Below are positions 43,672 to 53,899 of a DNA stretch of 64,000 bases, piece after piece; positions within the stretch are counted from its first letter, which is position 1; every line of letters begins with the position of its first letter. Under the pieces are notes generated by a model. The model was not told the origin of the DNA and did no database searches. It saw only the letters and a program-made list of their open reading frames with translations. Location of the stretch: assembly GCA_021014325.1 (NCBI GenBank), contig CM037461.1, positions 5,237,501 through 5,301,500 of the forward strand, read 5' to 3'. The stretch comes from Plazaster borealis (lineage: Eukaryota; Echinodermata; Asteroidea; Forcipulatida; Labidiasteridae). The position numbers and the translations under genes are program-made.

Positions 43672-44030
43672 CGGTAGCTAGAAGCAGTTCGAATCATATA
43701 TTTTAGCAGCCAGCGGGTACCGCGACAATTTGATAGATGTTAAATCTGCATTGGGGATAAAAAAATTATATTTGGTTTTACCCTTACACCGATGAGTGTA
43801 AAGCACTGTATGCTCAGTATGCCTACTTTTCCGAGTCCTGTGAAAAGAAATTCTACAGGCATATTATTACTCGGGTGTGATTCGAACCCACGACCTTTGC
43901 CATTCTAGAGCAGATGTCTTACCGACTAGACCACTGAGATTGCCCGGTAGCTAGAGGCAGTTCGAATCCTATATTTTAGCAGCGGGTACCGCGATAATTT
44001 AATGTATGTTAAATTTGCATCGGGGATAAA
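43672..44030. repeat. 85-base direct repeat flanking a SINE
   Basis: A block with CCGGTAGCTAGAAGCAGTTC, AGCGGGTACCGCGA and GCATTGGGGATAAA occurs at 43672-43755 and again at 43942-44030, on either side of the SINE. It is too long for a target duplication, so it is a tandem duplication that includes the SINE edge. Confidence 0.7.
43754..43945 (-). mobile_element. tRNA-derived SINE
   Basis: On the minus strand: A-box-like TGGTCTAGTCGG and a B box GGGTTCGAATCA (43878-43889), then a body with GACTCGGAAAAGTA and GTGTAAGGGTAAAACCAAA. This is RNA polymerase III promoter architecture. Same family as 44181-44365 (inverted) and 7637-7790. Confidence 0.75.
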
Positions 44031-44180
44031 TAATATTATATTTCATGCTCTTTCGCTTTGCTCATACGCATGAAAAACAGTTTACTTCTATTGGGAGACC
44101 AATGATCACACATTAATACACCAATTTATGGTTCTAATAAATGTATTGTTTTTGGTAAAGCATTTAGGATTCGAACTACC

Positions 44181-44365
44181 GGGCAATCTCGGTTGTCTAG
44201 TTGGTAATACATCTGCTCTATAGAATGGCAAACGTAGTGGGTTCGAATCCCATCCGAGTAATATTCCAGGGGATTTTTTTCACAGGACTCGGGAAAGTAC
44301 TGAGAACACAGTAGGGCCTACTTTACACACATTGGTGTAAGGGTAAAACCAAATAATATACTATT
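44181..44365 (+). mobile_element. tRNA-derived SINE, inverted relative to neighbour
   Basis: Starts GGGCAATCTCGGTTGTCTAG, B box GGGTTCGAATCC at about 44239-44250, tail GTGTAAGGGTAAAACCAAA. Together with 43754-43945 it forms an inverted pair 240 bases apart. Confidence 0.75.
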
Positions 44366-44774
44366 AAGAAATCAGATTCGTTGACTAAAGCCAACTTTGC
44401 TGTGCCTTGGCATTTCTAGTTCTTTCGTTCCAAGCGTATTTTCAAGTTATTTTATGGAAATACACTCCAGTTTTTTTGCGTTGAAATGGCATCTAACCTT
44501 TCGTTAAAGTTATGTTCACCATATAACCTTTCACTAAAGCTTTATTAGATGTGCCTCCCTCGAAACAATTTATCATCAAAATTGTACGTTAGTTAAATGA
44601 ACGGGGTAGCAGCGATCGGCTTAATGCATGGTCTTGAAGGTTGGGGCGTTGTTCAGTAAGCACAGTTAAATATCGAATTCAGTACAGCGTAATGATTAAG
44701 AATCATGGGTACGAATGTGCTGAAGTTTGCGTAACAGAACAATGTTGGTCTTTTGTGCCAAATAAAACTACATT

Positions 44775-44985
44775 TAGCTGTACAACCCTATGTGATTGTC
44801 CAAAATCAAATATCGATGTTCAAGGTAGACATTTGCTGTACAAACCTATGTGAATGTCCAAATCGAAAAAGCATCGTTGACATTCGCTGTACAAACCTAT
44901 GTGAATGTCAATTGTCTAATATCGAAAAAAGCAACGTTGACGTTCGCTGTTCAAACTTATGTGAATGTCCAATGTCCTTTAGCGG
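44775..44985 (+). repeat. Minisatellite, four ~52-60-bp units
   Basis: Four copies of a unit containing GCTGTACAAACCTATGTGAA and ATCGAAAAAAGCA. One frame through it repeats CxNLCECP, but there is no start context, splice signal or homology. Confidence 0.75.
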
Positions 44986-45070
44986 TACATGCCCAGTGGG
45001 TACATGGCCGAGCGGCTTTGGACGGTAAAGTGGCTAAAAGGTTAAGCTTTGCAGACAGCATATCACCTAG

Positions 45071-45842
45071 CCTTGATTCAAGGCTGTTGGCGTAGTGTAC
45101 CCCGGCCCGGTGCGGCACGATTCGGCACGATTCGGCAACAACTGCAGTGCATAGACAGTGTACATTGTACAGGTACAGTACATGTACATACATTGTACAG
45201 CGAGAACAGTATAGCCAAGTCGCGAGTACGGTCGTTCTTTCAACCTCGAACGCGTGACTCAAACAACAGCCTTGACCGGTTTGTAAATGAAAGCTGATGT
45301 GTTTCTTTATATTTTATTGGAAATCCAATAAAAGCACTTATGCAGGATGTGGGCGTTTCATTCTAAACATTGGCCAATCACAGGCGCGATTGAGAATGAC
45401 CTATTTGACCTGAACGACAAGGCTGCATAATTACTGCTGCTATGCAATCAATGACGACCACTGTGTTGGTTATGTATGCGCTGTACACGCGGATCGGCCG
45501 GTCGCGGCCGGCTGGAGCACTTGATCAAGGACATGGACAACCCTGATCATTCGCCATTCTTTTGGTTATTAATTCTGGAGTTGATGTAGTTTCTGCATTT
45601 GTGTTTTCCTTACATGTCCTCTCGAAGTCCGACTTAACTCTGTGCAGCCACACCGTATTCATACTTTTGAATTGTTCTCGGGCAGGGTCTTAAGAATTTA
45701 CTGCTAAGCAAAAATTGAAAGGATACACAGTCACACATGATACATGTGAATTAGAGTTTTAGCTACCTTATTCTAGTAAGTGTACTTGGGAAATGTGCTT
45801 TAAATAAATAGGCAGCTCTGAAATTGGGCACCTCTTGGGGCG
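45071..45842 (+). repeat. 0.8-kb duplicated segment, uninterrupted copy 2
   Basis: Matches 30088-30563 plus 34891-34911 plus 36996-37266 in order. The TT pairs at 45550-45551 and 45569-45570 are the empty sites of the U1/U2 and U3 insertions. Identity of the segment is unknown. Confidence 0.85.
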
Positions 45843-47400
45843 GCCCACAAGATATAAAAAGTGCAATAAGCTATTAATTGCCTCCATGATGAAACAATCA
45901 ACAATATTGTATTATGTGAGGTCTTTGTTTTGTATATATTCTACCTCCAATGAATGCACCAACAATGATTAAATCATTGTTTTAATGGTGCAAGATGGAG
46001 ACAGGATCGATGGTCAAACGGGCCTATAGGCCATTATAAAATAAAATAAAACGTCAGAAAAGCGTCTTCCTGATGGGAAATGGTGTATACATGTTATGTA
46101 CTAAATCGATTCACTCAACCTCATATTCCTGCGATCATTGTCTTGCTCAGCTGACAATTTGTGGAGAATACGCAACATTTTCAGATAGATATTATTATAA
46201 CAAAATATTCCCAAATTCAAACCGGCGCGCCAGTGCATGCAAGTAGCCACATCTGGAAACTGCATGCATATTCATAAGAATGAGTAAACAAGACTTCCGC
46301 CACTGACCAATGGGGTCTCTCCTTTCGCGCACATTATAGTAATGAGTCATTGGCTTCAATACAAAACCATCAAGGCGTTGATCGGGACGTATAGCTCACA
46401 ATAATATGAGCATGCGCACACTGATACTGCACACAGACACGTCCATGCACGTAGCTGGTAGCTCGGGCGGGTAGCTCGGGCGGGTAGCGCGGCGCAAATA
46501 AAATAACAATTAAAACATTACAATAATTTTTTTTTAAAACCTCCAACGCCTTGATCAGGGCTACATATCACCTTACTCTCCCAAAGGGAGCAGACAGTAG
46601 CCTACTGACACATTTTACATTTTTTAAATTACTCCACTGATTAATTTTGTAAGAAGCTAATATTTCCTGACTCCCTTTATTATACACTCGAGAAACAAAT
46701 AGAAAAGTTTTAGTGGCCTTGACGTGTTGGTTCACCCAGGCCAAGCAAAAACCACCGAGCAAGTCAGTGATCCTCAGGGGAATTCCCATTGCCTTGTGCG
46801 CTATAGCCTTAGCACAGGGGGCGATTGGGGTCATTGAAGCTGTCATTGAAGCTGTTATCAGTGAATGTATTGCATTACAGACTTGAATGGTTGCCATATA
46901 GTGTTTATCAAAGCCTGCAAAGAATTATTTCCTGGCCTGGTATACCTTTGGAAAGGGGGGGCGGAGCTTACGAAGGCAATTGACTGCGTGAATGGAGCAT
47001 ATAGGTCTTGATGTATTTGGGAATGCAGTGAAGCAATGGGGATATCAGTGAAGCAATGGGGATGCCAAGTAGGTACAAATTGATAACTGGAGGTTATTGT
47101 GGGAACTGTTATACAATCTGTGGACTGTCTAAAAGAAGTTGGGAATGCTTGGGGTCCATTTGTGGGGCAGTATATTCCCGCGTGCACGCAGTAACAAAAG
47201 TGTCAGTTGTTGACTGCCAAGGATAGTGATAGAATGCAAAAGTCGGTAACGCTCACTACAGGGAGTAAACATGCAGTAGCCTTTTGAAGTCCTCTCGCTT
47301 GCAACTTGAGGAGCTACAATAGTTTCGAACTAATAGACTAGAGATGGCACATTAAAGTGCACTATTTTCATGTGATCCTTGCTACTCAGAAGTTACAGGT
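45843..47400. other. Gene-free part of intron 1 of plus transporter
   Basis: Nothing firm. Two adjoining minus-strand open stretches at 46568-47187 have no recognisable domain. The short phrase AAGCAATGGGGAT is repeated at about 47032 and 47050. Confidence 0.35.
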
Positions 47401-47408
47401 TAAATGGC

Positions 47409-47478
47409 TTCTGACAGGCTCCGTTGGTAGAACACCGCTTAATAATCCAGCTGTCGCAGGTTCAAATCCCGCTCTATT
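47409..47478 (+). mobile_element. tRNA-like sequence (pseudo-tRNA or SINE head)
   Basis: D-arm-like CTCCGTTGGTAGAACACC and a B box AGGTTCAAATCCC in correct spacing. The acceptor arm does not pair, so a functional tRNA is unlikely. Confidence 0.5.
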
Positions 47479-47661
47479 AAATGTGTTTTTGTTCAACCAA
47501 ATATATGACAAATTTAACCCTCTTAGTTTCCATTGTGGTTTGTTATTCGACAAAATAAATGTTATAGTTTGAACCCCTAAAATCAGTCTGAAAGCACAAC
47601 ACCTAAGATGGCTGCCGGATTTTAATTATTATCTATCACGAGACACATCACAACCTCATTT

Positions 47662-47830
47662 TGCGAAAACAAAACAAACAAACAAACAAACAAACAAACA
47701 AACAAACACCCCACCAAACAAACAAACAAACAAACACCTCAAACAGACAACTAAACAAACACACAAACAAACAATCATCCCCCCCCAAAAAAAAACACAA
47801 AAAAAACACACACATACACACACACAAAAA
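47662..47830 (+). repeat. AAAC/CA-rich microsatellite
   Basis: Long runs of AAAC with C and A tracts, open in several frames by composition only. Confidence 0.9.
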
Positions 47831-48392
47831 CACGTTGAGGTTTCGTTGACAAGGTTTGATACAATATCAACCAAGCATCGAGGTCAGAAAACTTGGTAGA
47901 GATAGGATGCACCTTCAAAAAGTTTTGTATAACTAGATTGCCTTTGTTGAGTGAAATTAAGGTGAAAAGGTGTGACCCAATTTAACCTTTTACTTCCGGT
48001 CGAAACCGGAAGCTGAAAATGTTTTCTATACTTTCACTGAAACATCTCTTGAAAGCTTGAAAAGAATTGAACAAATGTATACTTAGATTTTTACTTGCAG
48101 AGGTAATAAACACTGAAATCTTCACAATGACGTCATCGATGACTTAGTCAAATTATATCTTCGAAAATACATATTCCGAGCATTATAACTGGCCCATTCA
48201 AGACCATTGCACCATCGAAAGCTCTTCAAGTATCGTGCAGATCTTACACATAATGTGATCCCATCTGACCTTAACTTCCGGTCAAAAATTACGACCGTCA
48301 TCACGTATCGAATAACAACAAATCTAAATTTAGTATTTGGGGAAATCATAGCTCATTTATTCTCATGACAACTTTTCTTTTTTTCCTGAAAG

Positions 48393-48536
48393 GCATCCTA
48401 GCAACGCCACTAAAAGGGAGATTTGGCGCCAGGACTGTGTTGACAGTGAGTGGATTTGTTGCCGGTATCTCCATGATAACCGCGTCGTTCCTATCCAGTT
48501 TATACGCCATTACCTTCATCCTTACCGTATTTACAG
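48393..48536 (+). pseudogene. Transporter plus copy, exon 2
   Basis: CTGAAAG acceptor and GTAATT donor. 144 bases encoding GILATPLKGRFGARTVLTVS and the following segment; frame intact. Flanking intron sequence matches the minus copy in inverted orientation. Confidence 0.75.
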
Positions 48537-49168
48537 GTAATTATTACCCTGCGTGCATAACTCATCAGAAAACCACACCATATGCCATGGTACTGTTTGC
48601 AACAGTTAAATTGTTGAGTGTACATAATCCTTTTAAAGGGTTTGAATCATCAGACAAGAGCATTTAGACTCAATTAAACAAATTCCAACCCAACTGGAAT
48701 CAACCTACCTGTCGAAGACATGGTTGATAGCAGTCAGGAGTGACAGTATCAGAGAAAATAAACCTGAAACGTTTTCATCATGGCATTGTTTTCAACAGTG
48801 CCTTCTATATTCAAAGAGACAGTTGAAAACGGTCTCATGGCTACATGCAGATATAAAAAGGGATCATTATTTGTACATACAGAATGGTTTAAAAGCAGGG
48901 TCTAGTCCACTTTGGTAATTACTCCACAAGCAAATGACCATAAGAATTAATTGGTAAAGAGCACTGGGGAGCTGTTGATAGTATTAGTATCGTCACTGTA
49001 ACATGCGATCTTCCCGAACAACTGTATTTGCATCCGTTGTCAGTTAAGTGGCTCGTTGAAATGATTGAATAGTCATGTTTGATGAGTGTGTATTGGTGAA
49101 TTGAGTGTGTTTTTTTCTGTTCACTTCCTACTCTTGGTTGTAAAACAAATGTGTGTTTTAATATTCAG

Positions 49169-49702
49169 GATCAGCAATCGGCATCTCATATGTGATAACA
49201 AAGCATCTGATTGGAGGCTATTTCAGTAAATCTATCACAACAGCCTACGGCGTGGCGAACCTGGGCAACTCCTTTGTCTACGTGGCTGTTGTGCCCTTGA
49301 TACAGCTTTTCCTAGATATCTACGGCTGGAGGGGAACAGTGCTACTACTTGGAGGATTACTCTTACATCTCGCTGTCTGTGGAGCCATGATCAAACCACC
49401 TGCTGCTAGTGGGAGTCAAGATGGTTATGAGGCAGCTCATACAGACGAGGAGCAGGAGACCAGGGACGATGAAGTGGTACCAAGCAAACGCTTCGTCTGT
49501 TCTTGTTTAAGCACAGTCCATTTATTTGCTACAGATACATTCCGGCTTGGTTTATTCTCATCCATATCATTTTGGCTTGTTGTATTTGCAGTCAGCACTT
49601 TGAAAATGTCTTATTCTGCTTGGTTAATATACTATGTGCAGTACACTACCGTGTATAAAGAATTCACACTGGAAGACGCATCGCATTTCATTGTCTCATA
49701 TT
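49169..49702 (+). pseudogene. Transporter plus copy, exon 3, truncated
   Basis: ATATTCAG acceptor; open through YGWRGTVLLLGG, the acidic loop AHTDEEQETRDD and SAWLIYYVQYTTVYKEF, then cut at 49702 by the Penelope-like element. The minus copy shows the missing continuation. Confidence 0.75.
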
Positions 49703-50770
49703 CCGCCGTCCTAAGAACCTGGGTGACATCCTAGTCAGGGCCAAACTTCCCCCAGGTACAGTCCGAACAGAACCCTCAACAGAAATACTGGGCTATCACA
49801 AATGTACCCGTTCCAAATGTAGAACGTGTCTGTACATCAAGCCCTCACTTAAGGTAAAGAGTTATATCACTGGCTCTTCATACAACATCAAGACCAACTC
49901 CCAATGTAGCACACCTAATGTAGTCTATGTCATATCATGTAAGAGATGTGGGCTACAATATGTGGGAGAGACTAAGACCAAACTCAGTCTTCGCTTTGCG
50001 AATCATGTCTCTTCCATAAAGACCAAGAAACCGTACCCAGTCTCTATCCACTTCAACAGCCCCAATCATAGTGTCAAGGATGTTGAACTTCTGGTGATTG
50101 AAGCTTGCAATGGTGATGACACACACCGTAAGCATAGAGAATCACACTGGATTCACCAACTCAAGACAGTCCAACCCTTTGGACTAAACATAAACACTGG
50201 TGTTAAATAACCCCCCATTACCCTCCACTTCACTCCTGCCTAATAATTCATGTGTTGTGTATATTCTGTAAATAAAGTGTAAATAAACACATTTTTTTCT
50301 GTCAATAAGTTGTTTTTTATAAATTTCTTACTATAAATATCTCTTGTTTTTCCACAGGTCCCTCACACCTATTTTTATTACCTTCATCCTACCTTTGATC
50401 TTGCTATTCTTTAATTGACCATTGTTAGTTGCATCATGATGCAACTTGCTCTCCAATCCTACCCTTTCATGTTTCCCTGCATTGTTATCGAACAATGCAT
50501 TTACCACTTTTATGGTCCAGTAATCCATCCTTTCATACTATACATCCTTTGTCCTCACCACTTTACTCCTATTGGTTCATAGCCACCAATTGTTTCTGAA
50601 ATAGAAACTTTGATTGGCTATAATTTTCCCGCTTCTTTCTGGATCCTTCCCTTAATCCCTTTCCCCTCTCTTTTTCTATAAATGGATATGATTTTGTTTG
50701 TACTTGTTTTATGCCTCTGAAGAAGGTCCGGTCTGGATCGAAAGCTAAGGCCATCTACCCAACTCATTAT
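49703..50770 (+). mobile_element. Penelope-like element copy A, 5'-truncated
   Basis: The open frame 49704-50210 (about 168 residues, no start codon because truncated) starts RRPKNLGDILVRAKLPP. It continues with a cysteine cluster (CTRSKCRTCLY) and the GIY-YIG nuclease (VVYVISCKRCGLQYVGETK, an arginine, ESHWIHQLKT), ending NTGVK. These follow the reverse transcriptase in Penelope-like elements. A 3' UTR and pseudo-LTR with a hammerhead-like motif follow. Confidence 0.75.
50711..50754 (+). ncRNA. Hammerhead-like ribozyme motif, copy A
   Basis: Order: ATGCCT (stem I), CTGAAGA core (50717-50723), GGTCC/GGATC stem II, GAAA (50740-50743), GCTA with very short stem III, then AGGCCAT, which pairs with ATGCCT (one bulge). 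Predicted cleavage follows position 50747. An extra A lies between core and stem II. Penelope-like elements are known to carry hammerheads with short stem III. Confidence 0.5.
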
Positions 50771-50799
50771 ATATTTATATATATATGTATATACAGTGT

Positions 50800-51845
50800 A
50801 TGTATGTACAGTGTAAGACATGTCTATACATCAAACCCTCACTTAAAGTGAAGAGTCATAGTGCTGGCTCTTCTTACAATATCAAGACCGACTCACAATG
50901 TAGCACACCTAATGTAGTCTATATTATATCATGTAAGAGGTGTGGACTACAATGTGGGAGAGACTAGGACCAAACTCAGTCTTCGCTTTGCGAACCATGT
51001 CTCTTCCATAAAGACCAAAAAAACGTACCCCGCCTCCATTCACTTCAACAGCCCTAATCACAACGTCAAAGATGTTGCACTTATGGTGATTGAGGCTTGC
51101 AATGGTGATGACACACAACGCAAACTCAGAGAATCACACTGGATTCACCAACTTAAGACAGTCCAACCCTTCGGACTGAACATCAACACTGGTGTCAAAT
51201 AAATTCCCATCACCCCCATTTCATTTTACTGCTTGCTTATTTCTTTCATGTCAATAACCTATTCTCCACACTGGTTTATTTTTACCCTTCTTTCTCTCAA
51301 TAAGTTGTTTAAAAATAAACCTGTCAATAACCTTATTTCTTTCACAGAGGATTTAATAACCCGCCCTCTCCGCAGATTCCTCTTGCCTATTTTTTAATTT
51401 CTTACATATTATCCTTAACATTGATTCTGTGCCTACTGTTTCACAGAATCACTTTGTTGTTTACTGAACTTTCTCCACTAGTTATGTTATCCTGCAACCT
51501 ATTGTTAGTTGCATTATCATGAAGCAGCTTGCCCTCTAATCCCACCCTTTCATGCTTCCCGCATTGTTATACCTAGAATGCAGCTACCAACTTTATGGTC
51601 CAGTAATCCACCTTTTCACACTGACCATCCTTTGTGCTCATTACCTTTCTCTGATTGGTCGTTGGCCACCATATTGTCTATAAATTAATAGCTTTGATTG
51701 GCTATAGTTTTCCAGCTTTTTTCTGGATACCTTCCCTTAATCATTTGCTCCTCTTTTTGCTATACATTGATATGTTTGTGTCTGTGTTTGTTTATGCCTC
51801 TGACGAAGGTCCGGTTTGGATCGAAAGCTAAGGCCATCTCCCCTA
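50800..51845 (+). mobile_element. Penelope-like element copy B in tandem
   Basis: Begins inside the cysteine-cluster region (TCLYIKPSLKVKSH), so it is 5'-truncated and joined to copy A through an AT-rich stretch (50770-50800). The coding part to 51202 has a 2-base deletion near 50950 (CAATGTGGG versus CAATATGTGGG in copy A) and is a pseudogene. The 3' part is a diverged pseudo-LTR. Confidence 0.7.
51793..51837 (+). ncRNA. Hammerhead-like ribozyme motif, copy B
   Basis: Core CTGACGA (51800-51806), stem II GGTCC/GGATC, GAAA (51823-51826), GCTA, AGGCCAT. All core positions fit the CTGANGA/GAAA consensus. Cleavage predicted after 51830. Confidence 0.5.
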
Positions 51846-51854
51846 CAAATTTTG

Positions 51855-52251
51855 TATATTTTGGAACAGTGTTAGAAAAACAAGCTTACCATCATTGTAA
51901 AGAGAAATATCGTATCCTTCCAATGATGGTAAAATTAATAATAAGGTTGCTACTCTGCAATATCTTCAAATTGGAGATGAACGATCCCCATATGGATCGC
52001 CATATGGTTGTACATATATATTTTTTCCCTGGAGGAGGATTTTTTCAATCTTAATTAATATAGAAAACTACGTGCCCAATTTATAAAACCAACTACTTTT
52101 GGAACAGTGTTAGAAAAACAAGCTTACCATCATTGTAAAGAGAAATATCGTATCCTTCCAATGATGGTAAAATTAATAATAAGGTTGCTACTCTGCAATC
52201 TCTTCAAATTGGAGATGAACGATCCCCATATGGATCGCCATATGGTTGTGT
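51855..52251 (+). repeat. Direct repeat of ~153 bases
   Basis: TTTTGGAACAGTGTTAGAAA begins at about 51858 and 52099, each followed by about 150 near-identical bases ending CCATATGGTTGT. They lie just after copy B of the Penelope-like element. Confidence 0.8.
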
Positions 52252-52544
52252 ACAAACAGTGTTTGAGACTACAGATCCCACTGAGGAAACAAAGACAAAG
52301 AGCTTTGACCATTCTCAATGATTTGTCGATTATATTAAATGGAATTCAATAAGTAAGAACTTGTTAGAATTATTTTGCTGTAAAACAATATCTTCAAGGA
52401 GATAATGGGGTTTGTAAAAATGGCCTTTGAATTCAAGCTTTCTGTTGTGTAAAAATGTGTGCTTCATACTTGAGTGGTCAAATAATGCGTTCACCAGGGG
52501 TTGTTTATGTCCAAACAATTCGGTAACGAAATGGTTTTAAAGAC

Positions 52545-53050
52545 ACTGAACACGTTTGAAAATTGTCAAAGACCAGTGTTCTCACTTGGTGTATCCCAAC
52601 ATGAAATAACAAGCCTGTGAAAATTTGGGCTAATTTGGTCGTCGAAGTTGCAAGAAAATGATGAAAGAAAAAACACCCTTGTTGTACAAATTTGTGTGCT
52701 TTCAGATAGGAATAAAAACATATTGCAATAATTTTTTATTATTTTAGTGAGAAATTACCTCTTTCTCAAAAACTACGTTACTTCGAAGTTGCAAGAAAAT
52801 GATGAAAGAAAAAAACACCCTTGTTGTACAAATTTGTGTGCTTTCAGATAGGAATAAAATCTTATTGCAATAAGTTTTTATTATTTTAGTGAGAAATTAC
52901 CTCTTTCTCAAAAACTACGTTACTTCAGAGGGAGTCGTTTCCTACAATGTTTTATAATATCAACAGCTCTCCGTTGCTTGTCACCAAGTAAGTTTTTATG
53001 CTAATATTTGTTTTGATTCATTACTAAACGTGAACGATACCTTTAAAGGC
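52545..53050 (+). repeat. Short interspersed element with internal duplication
   Basis: Same family as 17478-17870. A 141-base stretch starting GAAGTTGCAAGAAAATGATG is present twice in tandem (about 52644-52785 and 52786-52926). Confidence 0.7.
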
Positions 53051-53395
53051 CCAGTACACTATTGGTAAGATCGAAAAACACAAATGTTCAAAGAGTCACA
53101 CATAACTTACATGATTTAAAATAAGTAATGGTAGAAAGGGTTCCTTAAAATATTTCTGCCTAAAATGCTATCGTTTCTGAGAAATGAGTTAAACAATAGT
53201 TTTTATCACGCATAAACAGAAAACACATAAAAAGGTCTATTTTCACTATTTTCTTGTGACCTCGATGACCAATTCAGCTCAAATTTTCACAGGTTTGTTA
53301 TTTCATGTATATGGTTAATCACACAAAACATGAACTTTGTTTGCGACTGTTTTGTAAGCTCTACCAGTCCTGTATAATACCTTTAAGTCAAGTCA
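53050..53395 (+). repeat. Short interspersed element, inverted copy of 14870-15200
   Basis: Starts AAAGGCCCAGTACACTATTG and ends near CCTTTAAG. It lies before the transporter last exon, as on the minus side. Confidence 0.6.
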
Positions 53396-53517
53396 TGTAA
53401 TTAACAGTCGGCTCATCGGATGACTGTTTTTCCTGCTACGTCAAATTTTTCCATATTAGGGCCACCTTATCTGTGTTCCTGTTTTGCATGTTATGATCTT
53501 TGTTTTTTGCCCACCAG

Positions 53518-53657
53518 GATTGATTTATGATACCGTTGGAGACTACACCGTGGTTTTCAGTCTAATGGCTGGTGTACAATCACTGGCTGTTGTTGCTGTA
53601 CTGTGGTTAAACTGGAGGCAGAAACGCCATCGCAGTCCATCTGAGTCGTCCCAATAA
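53518..53657 (+). pseudogene. Transporter plus copy, last exon
   Basis: CCACCAG acceptor, 140 bases to TAA 53655-53657, encoding LIYDTVGDYTVVFSLMAG and the SPSESSQ tail. Intact in frame but cut off from the truncated exon 3. Confidence 0.75.
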
Positions 53658-53899
53658 GGAACATCGTCTCCAACACCCATATCAGGACCAGGGGTCGGCA
53701 AAATGTGGCCCTCTTACAATTATGGGTTGGTGGCAGGGGGCGTGTCAAGTAAAAAAAATCGTGTTTTCTTTGTTGGTACTTGGTTTCGAATAAACCAGTT
53801 AACATTGTGTGTATAATAAAACACATTCTAGGGGCAACGTTACTTAACCAATGAACGTTTTCATCGAAGCTCATGCAGTTGAACGTAACTGTAAAACAT

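Larger units (their letters stand above)
42254..53657 (+). pseudogene. SLC16-like transporter gene, plus copy
   Basis: Exons 42254-42485, 48393-48536, 49169-49702 (truncated) and 53518-53657. Borders and phases equal those of the minus copy. Exon 1 is intact here (MVPGCLERV, DGGLNGWIAVLGLFTVK). Exon 3 is cut at SHFIVSY by a Penelope-like element, and about 370 coding bases (membrane segments 8-11) are missing. The last exon is present beyond it. Intron 1 is enlarged from 0.9 kb to 5.9 kb by repeats. Same carrier family as the minus copy; not functional as it stands. Confidence 0.7.

Noticed and set aside
44753..45028. Cysteine-rich repeated frame (CxNLCECP)
   Set aside because: It follows a four-copy minisatellite, with no signal peptide, splice sites or homology; chance open frame is more likely.
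46568..47187. Two adjoining minus-strand open frames
   Set aside because: No domain, no conserved motif, inside an intron full of repeats.
47409..47478. Functional tRNA gene
   Set aside because: A and B boxes are present but the acceptor stem does not pair; listed as tRNA-like instead.
47648..47874. Frames of K/Q/T/N or C/V/F/L
   Set aside because: Translation of an AAAC/CA microsatellite.
53557..53874. Minus-strand open frame of 105 codons
   Set aside because: It is antisense to the transporter last exon and its flank.
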